A DNA stretch of 64,000 bases from Pseudomonas frederiksbergensis. GTDB taxonomy: Bacteria; Pseudomonadota; Gammaproteobacteria; Pseudomonadales; Pseudomonadaceae. The position numbers and the translations under genes are program-made. The notes below the pieces were generated by a model that saw only the letters and a list, made by a program, of their open reading frames with translations, was not told the origin of the DNA and did not search any database. Shown piece after piece: positions 17,748 through 26,727 of this stretch. Within the stretch, counting starts at the first letter, position 1. Every line of letters starts with the position of its first letter. The DNA is taken from NCBI RefSeq assembly GCF_003732275.1, contig NZ_MOBM01000038.1:1206679-1270678 (forward strand), in the 5' to 3' direction.

Positions 17748-18536
17748 ATGACTACCCATCCCGCAGTCCTCATTACCGGCGCTTCCTCCGGCATCGGCGC
17801 TACCTACGCCGAGCGCTTCGCACGTCGCGGCCACGATCTCGTGCTGGTTGCCCGCGACAAAGTGAGGCTGGAGGCACTTGCGGCTCGCCTGCGCGAGGAA
17901 AACAGCGTCGCTGTCGATATCCTCCAGGCCGATCTCACCAGGCCCAGCGACTTGGCCGTCGTCGAGACGCGCCTGCGCGATGATTCGCGAATCGGCATCC
18001 TCATTAACAACGCCGGGGCAGCCCAGTCTGGCAGCTTCATCGAGCAGACGACCGACGATGTCGCTCGACTCGTCGCGCTCAACACAACCTCGTTGGTGCG
18101 ACTCGCCAGCGCAATCGCCCCTCGGCTTGCGCAGGCCGGTGAAGGCGCGATCGTCAATATCGGCTCAGTGGTTGGCTTGGCGCCGGAATTCGGCATGTCG
18201 GTCTATGGCGCCACCAAGGCCTTTGTGTTGTTCCTCTCCCAGGGACTGAGTCTGGAACTCACGCCCAAGGGTGTCTATGTCCAGGCCGTACTTCCTGCCG
18301 GAACCCGCACCGAGATTTGGGGGCGTGCGGGCATCGACATCAACGCGCTGCCGGAACTGATGGAGGTGGGTGAGCTGGTGGATGCCGCGCTGGCGGGCTT
18401 CGATCGGCGTGAGCTTGTGACCATCCCGCCACTGCACGACGCAAGTCACTGGACGGCCCTGGATGCCGCGCGACAAGCGCTCATTTCAGACATTAGACAA
18501 GCGCATGTGGCAGAGCGGTATCGCACGCCCTCGTAA
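17748..18536 (+). CDS. SDR-family oxidoreductase
   Basis: A 262-residue classical short-chain dehydrogenase of the DltE-like group. It has LITGASSGIGATYAERF, the NNAG motif, an active-site Ser in NIGSVVG and YGATKAF with catalytic Tyr and Lys. AAGAGAG precedes the ATG at 17748; the upstream extension to 17709 lacks a site. It lies 68 bases behind the OYE gene, and an alcohol/ketone interconversion next to the ene reduction is likely. Substrate unknown. Confidence 0.88.
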   Translation: MTTHPAVLITGASSGIGATYAERFARRGHDLVLVARDKVRLEALAARLREENSVAVDILQADLTRPSDLAVVETRLRDDSRIGILINNAGAAQSGSFIEQTTDDVARLVALNTTSLVRLASAIAPRLAQAGEGAIVNIGSVVGLAPEFGMSVYGATKAFVLFLSQGLSLELTPKGVYVQAVLPAGTRTEIWGRAGIDINALPELMEVGELVDAALAGFDRRELVTIPPLHDASHWTALDAARQALISDIRQAHVAERYRTPS

Positions 18537-18647
18537 GTATTCCGGCGACGCAGAGGTAGGGGCGTCATCACTTTCAATCAACATGAAGCAGACCGGGATC
18601 TCCCCATCTCAGGACTCCCGGTCCACACCAGACGCACGGAGTAAACA

Positions 18648-19544
18648 ATGACCCATTCCGACAATTACCTTGGATCGGGTACGTCCTATGTAACTGCCGT
18701 AAACCGCTCGATCAATGTCGCAGGGACTGTGTTTGCCTACCGTGATCTGGGGCCTCGCAGCGGAGTGCCGCTGATTCTTCTTAACCATTGGGGCGCGGTA
18801 TTGGACAACTTCGACCCGCGGATCATCGATGGTCTTGCCAGCAAGCATCGCGTCATCGCCACTGACTACCGGGGCATCGGCGCATCGGGAGGAACAGCGC
18901 CCCTGACCATTGATGAAATGGCGCGGGATGCGATAGCCCTGATTCACGGGCTGGGCTTGGAGAAGGTCGATCTAATCGGTTTTTCCCTTGGCGGATTCGT
19001 GGCACAGGACATCGTGCTGAAAGCACCCGACTTGGTGTGCAAGCTCATTTTGGCCGGTACCGGGCCGGCGGGCGGCAAAGACATTGACAAGGTAGGGTCG
19101 GTGTCGTGGCCATTGATGATCAAGGGCTTACTGACGCTACGGGATCCGAAGTTCTATCTGTTCTTCACAGCCTCGGCCAATGGTCGCCAAGCCGCGAAGG
19201 CCTTCTTGAAGCGACTGAAGGAGCGCAAAACGGATCGGGACAAGGGACCCACGCCAAGTGCCTTCTCGCGACAGTTGAAGGCGATCAAAGCGTGGGGGCG
19301 GCAGGCACCCCAGGATCTCGGCAGTATCCAGATCCCGGTACTGATCGCCAATGGTGATAACGACATCATGGTGCCGACAGTGAACTCTACTGATATGGCG
19401 CGCCGCATCCCGAACTCGCAACTGATCATTTACGAAGATGCCGGACATGGTGCGATTTTCCAGAATCACGCCAATTTCGTGGCGAAGGCGCTAGCTTTTC
19501 TCGATCCCGGACATCCTGAAAAAAAGTTACCTGACCCGCACTAG
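18648..19544 (+). CDS. Alpha/beta hydrolase
   Basis: A 298-residue alpha/beta hydrolase with nucleophile Ser in GFSLGGF, acid Asp in ANGDNDIMVP and His in EDAGHGAIF. The oxyanion region reads LLNHWGAVLDN, and no signal peptide is present. The family covers esterases, C-C hydrolases and haloperoxidase-like enzymes, and the sequence does not choose. An AGTAAACA stretch precedes the ATG, so the ribosome site is weak. It is co-directional with the OYE/SDR and AcuI-like genes. Confidence 0.85.
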   Translation: MTHSDNYLGSGTSYVTAVNRSINVAGTVFAYRDLGPRSGVPLILLNHWGAVLDNFDPRIIDGLASKHRVIATDYRGIGASGGTAPLTIDEMARDAIALIHGLGLEKVDLIGFSLGGFVAQDIVLKAPDLVCKLILAGTGPAGGKDIDKVGSVSWPLMIKGLLTLRDPKFYLFFTASANGRQAAKAFLKRLKERKTDRDKGPTPSAFSRQLKAIKAWGRQAPQDLGSIQIPVLIANGDNDIMVPTVNSTDMARRIPNSQLIIYEDAGHGAIFQNHANFVAKALAFLDPGHPEKKLPDPH

Positions 19545-19610
19545 TTTTTCGGATACGCGAGGCGTAGGTGCCTTGAGTTGATTTCGACCAGCATGGTCAT
19601 TGAGGAGACG

Positions 19611-20600
19611 ATGATGACGTTCAAAGCACTGCTCGCAACAAAGACTGGTGACAGGATTTCGGCCAGCGTAGTTGACGCGCATGAGCAAGATCTTATGCCA
19701 GGAGACGTTACCGTAAAAATCGACTATTCGACCGTGAACTACAAGGACGCTCTAGCCCTTAGTGGGTACGCCGACGTCATCAAGCAGTTTCCATTGATTG
19801 CCGGCATCGATTTTGCCGGCACCGTCGAAACCTCTGCCTATCCCGGCATCGCCGTGGGGGACCGCGTAGTCGCCAATGGTTGGGGGCTGAGCCAGACCCA
19901 TCATGGCGGATTTTCTCAGAAGGCACGCGTAAAAGGCGAGTGGCTGGTCAAGCTTCCGGACGTCTTCTCGACCAAGGACGCAATGGCTATCGGCACGGCA
20001 GGGTATACGGCGATGCTGTCGGTACTGGCGCTGGAGCATGGCGGTCTCACACCGGCTCGCGGTGACGTCCTCGTCACTGGCGCCAATGGCGGAGTCGGCT
20101 CGATCGCGATTGCGATTCTCTCCGATCTCGGCTATCGCGTGGTCGCGTCGACCGGGCGTGTTGAGGAGCAAGATTATCTGACCCGTTTAGGTGCGGCGCA
20201 GATCATCGATCGCCGAACGCTGTCTGCCCAAGGAGCACCGATAGCGACTGAAAAATGGGCTGGCGTTGTGGACTCGGTCGGCAGTCATACGCTAGCGAAC
20301 GTATTGGCGCAGACCCAGTATCGCGGTGTGGTGACGGCCTGTGGTCTGGCTCAGGGTATGGATCTTCCAGGGTCGGTGCTGCCCTTCATCCTGCGCAATA
20401 TAACCCTCGCTGGCATCGACTCCGTCAATGCCCCGTACGAGTCCCGACTCCAGGCCTGGACGCGCCTGGCGAGCGATCTCAATCTGAGCAAACTCGCGCG
20501 CACGACGCAGGTGGTTGGTCTCGCAGAGGTGCCCGCGGTGATCGGCCGAATGTTCGAAGGCAAAGTCCAGGGACGCGTAGTGGTCGACGTCAACGCGTGA
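19611..20600 (+). CDS. MDR oxidoreductase, acrylyl-CoA reductase (AcuI/YhdH) type
   Basis: A 329-residue zinc-free medium-chain reductase of the YhdH/AcuI group, which reduces acryloyl-CoA or related enoyl substrates with NADPH. Family features seen are YSTVNYKDALALSG, IAGIDFAGTVE, VANGWGLSQTHHGG, IGTAGYTAMLSV and VTGANGGVGSIAI. GAGGAG eight bases before the ATG at 19611 sets the start. It lies in the cluster ahead of a second crotonase, 26 bases away, which suggests consecutive CoA-thioester steps. Confidence 0.88.
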   Translation: MMTFKALLATKTGDRISASVVDAHEQDLMPGDVTVKIDYSTVNYKDALALSGYADVIKQFPLIAGIDFAGTVETSAYPGIAVGDRVVANGWGLSQTHHGGFSQKARVKGEWLVKLPDVFSTKDAMAIGTAGYTAMLSVLALEHGGLTPARGDVLVTGANGGVGSIAIAILSDLGYRVVASTGRVEEQDYLTRLGAAQIIDRRTLSAQGAPIATEKWAGVVDSVGSHTLANVLAQTQYRGVVTACGLAQGMDLPGSVLPFILRNITLAGIDSVNAPYESRLQAWTRLASDLNLSKLARTTQVVGLAEVPAVIGRMFEGKVQGRVVVDVNA

Positions 20601-20626
20601 CCATGAGCTCCATCAAGGAATGCGAA

Positions 20627-21490
20627 ATGACGCAACCAAGTACGATCAGCATTGCGCGACTTTCACCGAAAGTCTGCAAGATCAAGTTCTCGAATCCACC
20701 GACTAATTTGATCGTGCCCGAGACCGTCAATCGCCTGCATGAAGTCGTAAAGGAACTGAGTGAGGACGAGAATGTTCAAGTGGTCATTTTCAGCAGCACC
20801 GTCTTTGGCTACTTCTTCAACCATTTTGATCTTGATGAAGCCGGAAAATTTCCGATGCTGGCAGGTGTGGAAGGGATGCCGACGTGGATCGATCTCGTCG
20901 TGAGGCTTTCCAAAGCTCCGTTCATCAGCATTGCTTCAATCCGTGGGCGGACGAGAGGCGGCGGGAACGAATTGGCGTTGGCGTGCGATCTACGTTACGC
21001 CAGCCGGGAGCATGCAGTGTTCGGCCAACCCGAGGTCGGTATCGGAATTCTGCCGAGCGGCGGGTGCAGTGAGCGCCTTCCACGTCTCATCGGACGTGAT
21101 CGCGGGCTCGAAGCGATATTAAGCAGCGATGACTATGACGCTGATCTGGCAGAACGCTATGGATGGGTGACGCGACCTATCCCTGACGAGGAATTGGACC
21201 GATTTGTGGAGGGCATGGTGTCCCGACTTGCGTTATTCGACAAATCAGCACTGGCGGCTGCCAAAGCCCAAGTCAACAGAGTAACACTGCCGCCGGATGC
21301 GGATCTCTTGATGGCTCATGGTGAGTACGTTGAGTCGTTGACGTGGGCGGTGGACCAGGCGCGACTACCTCTGCTTCGGATGCATATTGCTGAAAAAGGG
21401 ATCGAGAAGGTGGAGTCGCGCCTGGGGTATTACATAGGTCTCACAAATCAACCACCTTTTATCTGGCGAAGCTTGTTATTGCGACCTTAG
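20627..21490 (+). CDS. Enoyl-CoA hydratase/isomerase family protein
   Basis: A 287-residue crotonase. Both hydratase glutamates are kept, in RGGGNELALACD and FGQPEV, followed by GILPSGGCSERLPR, where Cys-Ser replaces the usual Gly-Thr. AAGGA nine bases before the ATG at 20627 sets the start; 20603 and a much longer frame from 20255 are rejected because they overlap the AcuI-like gene. It is a second, divergent crotonase next to that at 7085 and may serve a different step or be a hydrolase-type member. Confidence 0.87.
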   Translation: MTQPSTISIARLSPKVCKIKFSNPPTNLIVPETVNRLHEVVKELSEDENVQVVIFSSTVFGYFFNHFDLDEAGKFPMLAGVEGMPTWIDLVVRLSKAPFISIASIRGRTRGGGNELALACDLRYASREHAVFGQPEVGIGILPSGGCSERLPRLIGRDRGLEAILSSDDYDADLAERYGWVTRPIPDEELDRFVEGMVSRLALFDKSALAAAKAQVNRVTLPPDADLLMAHGEYVESLTWAVDQARLPLLRMHIAEKGIEKVESRLGYYIGLTNQPPFIWRSLLLRP

Positions 21491-21563
21491 CGACTTTATT
21501 AAAGATTCGGGTCGAAGGTGGCGAACGAGAGCATTGACCGGAGGGGCACGGTTAGTCTTTTTC

Positions 21564-21586
21564 AAAGACTCTCAGGGTCGCCGAAG
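21564..21586 (-). repeat. 23-bp near-copy of the 3' end of the LysR gene at 51287
   Basis: These 23 bases match 51289-51311 with one mismatch. At 51 kb they encode the last residues of a LysR protein (FGDPESL and stop). Here the minus strand also reads FGDPESL and stop, but the frame upstream has a stop after about 16 further codons. It may be the remnant of a deleted LysR gene in this otherwise empty 200-base gap between crotonase and AraC genes. Confidence 0.35.
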
Positions 21587-21692
21587 CTGCGACGCCCAAC
21601 CGCTGTCGGATCAGAGTCTGGGAGCTACGTCGGCAACCCGGTGCGGCTCAGCACAGTGGTCGCGATGGCCTTCACTTTGCGACAGTGCTTGG

Positions 21693-22685
21693 TCAGTCTT
21701 CCATGGGTAACTGAAACCTGGCTCGATAAGCGCCTGGCGTGAACCCAACGCGCTCACGGAACAGGCGTGAAAACGAGCTGATATCACTGTAGCCGACATA
21801 GTGAGCGATTCGCTCGGTACTCAGGTCGCCAGCCTCCAGTAAAGCTCGCGCCGTATCAACGCGTAGGTTCTGCAGATAGGTGAGCGGTGACTGTTCAAGC
21901 ACCTTATTGAAGCGGCGTATCAATGTACGTTCGCTCACGGCCAACTTCTGCGCCAGGTCTGTCATGCGCACCTGGTCCGCCAAGTGATCCTGAAGCCACT
22001 TTTGCGCGCGTTGAATCAAGGGATCATTGTGGGTCTTGTCGGCGATAAGCGGCTGGAAAGGTGTCTGCGTCGTTTGGGTCAAATCGATCAGCATGCTGCG
22101 GGCGCATTGTCTGGCGATGGCCTCTCCCGCGAATTTGTTAAGCACGTGAACCGCTTGCAACAAAAATGTGGCATGTGCGCCACCGCATACCAGACGTTCA
22201 GATTCAGTCACCACTGGACGCATTTGCAGATCAACCTTCGGGAATCTGCTGCGGAAATGCCCCTCCAGCCACCAAGTGGTCGTCGCCACTTTGTTGTCGA
22301 GCAAACCCGTCTCAGCAAGCAGGAAGGTACCCGTGCAATTGGCACAGAGCCATGCACCATTTCGCCATTGGCTAACCAGCCAGTCACGCACAGCTCCCTG
22401 TTTTTCCAGGAAACCCTGGAAATGCTGCCAGCCGCGATAATGCAGGCTGGGAATAAAGACCAAATCGTAATGCTGGTTCTTCGGCAGCGCCCGCATGCCG
22501 AGTTCGAGGCCATTGCTCGCGCGCACAGGCAGCCCGTTCTGCGATATGAAATGCCATTCAAACAGACCTGACGGTGGCATCCCCTGTTTTGACATGTGCG
22601 CGTTGGCAACCTGAAGCATGTCAGCAAAACCTCCCACAACGGAGGCATAGGAGTCGTCAAAACCCAGAATCGCAACGGTGGTCAT
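21693..22685 (-). CDS. GlxA-family AraC-type transcriptional regulator
   Basis: A 330-residue regulator. Residues 1-190 form a DJ-1/PfpI-like (GATase1) domain with the ANCTGTF nucleophile-elbow region. The C-terminal 100 residues form an AraC double helix-turn-helix (LAVSERTLIRRFNKVL, IAHYVGYSDISSFSRLFRE). It is divergent from the acyl-CoA dehydrogenase gene at 22814, with 128 bases between them, and probably activates it. The inducer is unknown; characterised relatives sense small nitrogen compounds such as carnitine or arginine. Confidence 0.9.
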   Translation of the reverse strand: MTTVAILGFDDSYASVVGGFADMLQVANAHMSKQGMPPSGLFEWHFISQNGLPVRASNGLELGMRALPKNQHYDLVFIPSLHYRGWQHFQGFLEKQGAVRDWLVSQWRNGAWLCANCTGTFLLAETGLLDNKVATTTWWLEGHFRSRFPKVDLQMRPVVTESERLVCGGAHATFLLQAVHVLNKFAGEAIARQCARSMLIDLTQTTQTPFQPLIADKTHNDPLIQRAQKWLQDHLADQVRMTDLAQKLAVSERTLIRRFNKVLEQSPLTYLQNLRVDTARALLEAGDLSTERIAHYVGYSDISSFSRLFRERVGFTPGAYRARFQLPMED

Positions 22686-22813
22686 GGCGGAACCTTTTTT
22701 GGCATGGATGGCGATATTCGCATATTTACCGTCGTTTTTGCCTATTACGTCATTCCATCAGTTTCCATACCGTTCACACCACGTTGCTTCCCCAGGCTAC
22801 AGAAGAGATAACC

Positions 22814-24061
22814 ATGACCCATCTTGCCAATACTTCGGTCAATGCGACTGTTGCGCGTCACCAGGATCGCCTGTATCACGACCTGGATACCCCGCAGGAA
22901 ATCCTCGCTATCCGCCAGGAGATTCGTCGCTTCGCCGACGAACATGTCGCCCCGGTGGCCTACGCCATTGGCCACACAGAGGAGTCCGTTGCAGCGTTCC
23001 CGCGTGACTTGTTCGCCAAAATGGCCAAGGCCGGTTTATTTGGCATTCCCTTTACCGCCGATGCGGGTGGGCGAGGGCTCAAATACCCCACCACGGCCAC
23101 TGCCGTGATGATCGAGGAGTTGGCTTACCATTCGAACTCGGTGGCCGCCATCGTGGACGTGCATTGCATTCTCGCGGGTAATGCGCTGAACCACGGGGCG
23201 GACTCGATCAAGCAACGCTATCTCAGGCCTTTGCTCAGCGGCGACAAGATCGGGAGCTTCGCAACTACCGAGCCGGATGCCAGTACCGACTTGAGCGTTG
23301 AAGCCATGGGCACCCACGCTACGCGCACCGAAGATGGCTACATCGTCAACGGCCGCAAGCGTTTCATTTCCAACGCCCCAGTTGCCGACTTTGTTGTACT
23401 GCTCTGTGTCGATGGCGCGCGCATGACCGAGTTGGTGGTCGAGTTGAATTGGCCAGGTGTTCGTGTTGGCGAACCCGACAAGAAAATGGGCAACCATGGT
23501 CAACTGACGGCGGATATCTATTTCGATAGCGTCAAAGTGCCCATGACGAACGTCGTTGGCCAGCCCGGTGATGGTCTCAAGATAGCGTTGCAAACACTGA
23601 CGTTCGGGCGCATCGGGATTGCCGCCAGCGGGACCGGCATGGCTCAGGCATTGTTTGATCACAGTATCGCGCGGCTCAAGACGCGCCGGGCTTTTGGCAA
23701 AGCCATTGCGCAGTTCCAACACTGGCAGTTCAAGATGGCCGAGCGCGCCACTGAAATCGAGAACGCCCGCAACCTGTATCTCAAGGCGGCGTTGCGCATG
23801 GACGAAGGGCTCGCTTTTCCGGAGCCCGAGGCCGCGATGGCCAAATGGTACGGCACCAACCTTGCCGGTGAATTCGCCCGCGACGCGGTACAGATCTTTG
23901 GTGGCTACGGCTTTATGCGCGAGCTCGCGGCGGATGGTTCGCACTACCGTGTCGAAGAGATCTATCGCGACTGCAAGATCGCCGAAATCTATGAGGGAAC
24001 CAATGAGATTCAGAAGCTAGTCATTGCACGTGCCATCTTCGGTAAAGACATCACCGGCTGA
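22814..24061 (+). CDS. Acyl-CoA dehydrogenase
   Basis: A 415-residue FAD enzyme that desaturates acyl-CoA at alpha-beta. Visible are FATTEPDASTD (FAD-binding), RFISNAPVADF, the RRAFGKAIAQFQ signature, FGGYGFMRE and IYEGTNEIQ with the catalytic Glu. AGAAGAG precedes the ATG at 22814; the frame extends upstream into the divergent AraC gene and is trimmed here. With the synthetase, crotonases and AcuI-type reductase it gives a partial beta-oxidation set, but no thiolase or 3-hydroxyacyl-CoA dehydrogenase of standard type is in the window. Confidence 0.92.
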   Translation: MTHLANTSVNATVARHQDRLYHDLDTPQEILAIRQEIRRFADEHVAPVAYAIGHTEESVAAFPRDLFAKMAKAGLFGIPFTADAGGRGLKYPTTATAVMIEELAYHSNSVAAIVDVHCILAGNALNHGADSIKQRYLRPLLSGDKIGSFATTEPDASTDLSVEAMGTHATRTEDGYIVNGRKRFISNAPVADFVVLLCVDGARMTELVVELNWPGVRVGEPDKKMGNHGQLTADIYFDSVKVPMTNVVGQPGDGLKIALQTLTFGRIGIAASGTGMAQALFDHSIARLKTRRAFGKAIAQFQHWQFKMAERATEIENARNLYLKAALRMDEGLAFPEPEAAMAKWYGTNLAGEFARDAVQIFGGYGFMRELAADGSHYRVEEIYRDCKIAEIYEGTNEIQKLVIARAIFGKDITG

Positions 24062-24092
24062 TTGGATGGCCAACCCAATGGAGAGCTGTCCA

Positions 24093-24806
24093 ATGCACAT
24101 CCTCATTATCCACGCGCACAACGAGCCGCAATCGTTCAATGCGGCCATGAAAGATCTGGCGGTCGAAGAACTGCGGGGGCAAGGGCACTCTGTCGAAGTG
24201 TCTGACCTGTATGCCATGAGCTGGAATCCGATCGCCAGCGCGGCTGACTTTGGCAGCCGCGTAAATTCAGAGTACCTGACGTATGCCTTGGAACAGCGTC
24301 ACAATTGCTCGCTACGCACACTGGCGCCGGATATCCAGGCGGAGCTGGACAAGTTACTGAAGGCCGATCTGGTGATCTTCAACTTCCCAATCTATTGGTT
24401 CTCGATGCCGGCGATCATGAAAGGCTGGATAGACCGAGTATTGGTTTCTGGCGTCTGCTATGGCGGAAAGCGCTTTTACGACCTGGGAGGCCTGGCTGGC
24501 AAGAAGGCCATGCTCGCCATTACTGTCGGCGGTCAACCACACATGTTGGTGAGCGGCGGCGTGCACGGTGAACTCAACGATATGCTCCGTCCTATCCTGC
24601 GTGGAACGTTGGCCTATACCGGGATGACTGTGCTTCCGACCTTTGTTGCCTATCACGTGCCGTACATTTCCCAGGAAGCACGTGTCACTCAGTTAGCAAT
24701 GTATCGACAGCACCTGCGTTCGCTGGACACACTGCAAGGGCTTTCATTCGTCTCACTTGATGAGTTCGATGAGAAATTGCACCCGATTTCCGCTCCGAAT
24801 CCCTAG
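24093..24806 (+). CDS. NAD(P)H dehydrogenase (quinone), flavodoxin-like fold
   Basis: A 237-residue member of the Flavodoxin_2 family (NQO/MdaB-like), a two-electron FMN or FAD quinone reductase. HILIIHAHNEPQSFN holds the phosphate-binding loop, FNFPIYWFSMPAIMKGWID the flavin/dimer region (motif cited as FPIYWFSMPAIMKGW) and TVGG the second flavin loop. GGAG nine bases before the ATG at 24093 sets the start. It follows the acyl-CoA dehydrogenase by 31 bases and probably shares its transcript, protecting against quinone or enone by-products. Confidence 0.87.
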   Translation: MHILIIHAHNEPQSFNAAMKDLAVEELRGQGHSVEVSDLYAMSWNPIASAADFGSRVNSEYLTYALEQRHNCSLRTLAPDIQAELDKLLKADLVIFNFPIYWFSMPAIMKGWIDRVLVSGVCYGGKRFYDLGGLAGKKAMLAITVGGQPHMLVSGGVHGELNDMLRPILRGTLAYTGMTVLPTFVAYHVPYISQEARVTQLAMYRQHLRSLDTLQGLSFVSLDEFDEKLHPISAPNP

Positions 24807-24865
24807 CAGACACCACGTTTGCCTACATAGTTTTCTCACCATCGGTACTCCATGTAGCCAACAAG

Positions 24866-24886
24866 CGAGCGGCTCATCGCCGCTCG
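24866..24886. terminator. Hairpin between convergent genes
   Basis: A perfect 8-bp GC-rich stem (CGAGCGGC with GCCGCTCG, five-base loop) lies between the quinone reductase and the convergent luciferase-like gene. It has only a weak T-rich tail, so it may be a bidirectional terminator. Confidence 0.45.
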
Positions 24887-24895
24887 GCTCGTCCC

Positions 24896-25888
24896 TTAAG
24901 CGAGCTGATCAGCGAGCGCTTGAGCAGCAATCTCATAGGATTTACGCCGCGCTGCTGGGTCGAATATTCGGGCGTCGACCATGAGTTCATCAGCACCTGT
25001 GAATTCGATGAATTCCATCATCGTCGAGCGCACGTCCTCCTGCGTACCGATTGCTGTGAAGGCGAGTTCACGGTCAAGACTTGCTCGAAGACTCGGCGCA
25101 ATGCCCTGCATATAGTCTTCAACAGGCGCCGGCAAGAGGGTGATGTCCCCCGTGTGGACGCCTGCGACCCACTTCCGATGGGAGCTGGCGATGAATTCCG
25201 CTTCAGCGCGCGTTTCGGCAGCAAAGACGTTGATCCCGGCCATCACGTAGGGCTTGTCCAGGTAGTGGGATGGCTGGAATTGCGAGCGATAAACTTGCAG
25301 AGCTTCCTTGATCAACCTCGGAGCAAAGTGGGAGGCGAAGGCATAGGGCAATCCCAGGTGTGCGGCTAGGCTTGCCCCATAGGTACTGGAACCAAGAATC
25401 CAGACAGGAATGTCTTGCCCGGCGCCAGGGACCGCGCGCACAGGCTGGCGACCGTTGTCTTCGAAGTAGTCGAGAATCTCGACGACGTCACGTGGGAATT
25501 GGTCAGCGCTGGTTTCAGTGGATCGCCGCAAGGCTCGCATGGTTACGCCATCTGCGCCTGGCGCCCTGCCGAGCCCGAGGTCGATGCGACCAGGATAAAG
25601 TGTTTCCAAGGTACCGAACTGTTCAGCCACTGTGAGCGGCGAATGATTCGGCAGCATGATTCCCCCAGAACCGATGCGGATTGAGTTGGTGTTGGCGGCG
25701 AGATGGCTCATTAGCAGTGTGGTTGCCGAGGAACCGATGCCTGGCATGTTGTGGTGTTCGGCGAGCCAGTACCGCCGGTATCCGCATGCCTCGGCATGCT
25801 GAGCAAGCTTTACTGAGTTCTCATAGGTTTGAGCCAGGGTGCTGCCGACGTTGATGGGGATGAGGTCAAGGATAGACAGTGCAGTCAT
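24896..25888 (-). CDS. LLM class flavin-dependent oxidoreductase (YhbW/MsnO8-like)
   Basis: A 330-residue luciferase-like TIM barrel. Family marks are YWLAEHHNMPGIGSSATTLL, the IGSGGIMLPNHSPLTVAEQF segment and LGLGRAPGAD (each cited from the N-terminal 120 residues; the first is shortened to WLAEHHN). Members use FMNH2 supplied by a separate reductase to mono-oxygenate or reduce a substrate. Its own promoter carries the ACTC-TTTCAGAGT-GAGTAAAG box also found ahead of the LysR gene at 30378, so that regulator may control it. An FMN reductase gene lies 244 bases upstream. Confidence 0.87.
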   Translation of the reverse strand: MTALSILDLIPINVGSTLAQTYENSVKLAQHAEACGYRRYWLAEHHNMPGIGSSATTLLMSHLAANTNSIRIGSGGIMLPNHSPLTVAEQFGTLETLYPGRIDLGLGRAPGADGVTMRALRRSTETSADQFPRDVVEILDYFEDNGRQPVRAVPGAGQDIPVWILGSSTYGASLAAHLGLPYAFASHFAPRLIKEALQVYRSQFQPSHYLDKPYVMAGINVFAAETRAEAEFIASSHRKWVAGVHTGDITLLPAPVEDYMQGIAPSLRASLDRELAFTAIGTQEDVRSTMMEFIEFTGADELMVDARIFDPAARRKSYEIAAQALADQLA

Positions 25889-25955
25889 GGGTTCACGCTC
25901 CTAAAAAACATGTTACCCAGTGTTTCAGTTGAACGAATGTTTATAAACGCCATGC

Positions 25956-25980
25956 AACTCGTTTCAGAGTTGAGTAAAGC
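25956..25980. promoter_or_regulatory. Candidate LysR box upstream of LLM gene
   Basis: AACTCGTTTCAGAGTTGAGT followed by AAAGC, 68 bases before the LLM start, matches 30347-30370 (ACTCCTTTCAGAGTGGAGT and AAAG) at nearly every position. The core is an imperfect ACTC...GAGT inverted repeat. Two sites in separate promoters next to a LysR gene suggest a shared operator. Confidence 0.6.
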
Positions 25981-26002
25981 GCTACATTGGCTTTAGGATG
26001 AT

Positions 26003-26053
26003 GAGTAAACCCTGGCTACTTTACCCAAATGGAAAGTAGCTCTGGGTTTACTC
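26003..26053. promoter_or_regulatory. 51-bp two-armed inverted repeat
   Basis: GAGTAAACCC (26003-26012) pairs with GGGTTTACTC (26044-26053), and inside it CTACTTT (26016-26022) pairs with AAAGTAG (26033-26039) around a 10-base loop. Neither strand has a T-run after it. It lies between the FMN reductase terminator and the LLM promoter, so it is more likely a binding site or structured leader than a terminator. Confidence 0.6.
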
Positions 26054-26096
26054 GTGTCGGTGTTGCTCCACAATGCTTTCTATAATTCAGAAAGAA

Positions 26097-26121
26097 GGTG
26101 TGACGACTTAGTCGCCACACC
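26097..26121 (-). terminator. Rho-independent terminator after FMN reductase
   Basis: GGTGTGGCGAC and GTCGTCACACC (minus strand) form an 11-bp stem with one G-T pair around TAA, followed by a T-rich TTCTTTCT tail. It begins 12 bases after the FMN reductase stop. Confidence 0.75.
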
Positions 26122-26132
26122 TTTGGCAGGCC

Positions 26133-26693
26133 TCATGCCTTGTGCAGCGCAGCCATTTTGCTCAGGGCAGCCAGCTGATTAGCAACGAAGTCACGGGTCG
26201 CGGCGTCGCTGATCGCGTCTTTTTCCTGGTCGACCTTGCTGGGGATCTGGCCCACCATCACCTCAGGTTTGTTGAGCACGAGTGCATCAAAAAACACTAG
26301 GATCTGCCGCAGGTGATACTGCGCGCGGGCCCCGCCGATCAGGCCAGGTGACCCTGTTTGAATCGCAACGGGCTTCCCGGCAAATGGAGTGTCGGGGAGA
26401 CGCGAGATCCAGTCCAAGGCATTCTTCAGTACGCCAGGCACTGAATAGTTGTATTCGGGAGAAACGATGATGACAGCATCGGCCTGTTTGATGGCCTTGC
26501 CCATCTTCACTACTGACTCCGGAAAACCTTCGGCTTGAACATCCGCATCGTAATGCGGGATGTCCCCCACAGATTCCAGAAACTCAATCGAAACGCCTTC
26601 AGGCGCCAGGGACGGTAGCGAGCGTGCCAGTGTGGCATTAAACGAGGCTTTCCTCAGGCTACCGAGGAGTACGACAAATCGCAGTGGTTGCAT
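26133..26693 (-). CDS. NADPH-dependent FMN reductase (ChrR/SsuE-type)
   Basis: A 186-residue flavodoxin-like protein. GSLRKASFN is the phosphate-binding loop and SPEYNYSVPGVLKNALDW the flavin/dimer motif of NADPH:FMN reductases and quinone reductases. It could supply FMNH2 to the luciferase-like enzymes encoded on both sides. It is the last gene of a minus-strand run with the Bcr/CflA pump (34-base gap) and is closed by a clear terminator. Confidence 0.9.
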   Translation of the reverse strand: MQPLRFVVLLGSLRKASFNATLARSLPSLAPEGVSIEFLESVGDIPHYDADVQAEGFPESVVKMGKAIKQADAVIIVSPEYNYSVPGVLKNALDWISRLPDTPFAGKPVAIQTGSPGLIGGARAQYHLRQILVFFDALVLNKPEVMVGQIPSKVDQEKDAISDAATRDFVANQLAALSKMAALHKA

Positions 26694-26727
26694 CTTGAAG
26701 TCCTTATAAGTGGGGATGAAGAAAGAG

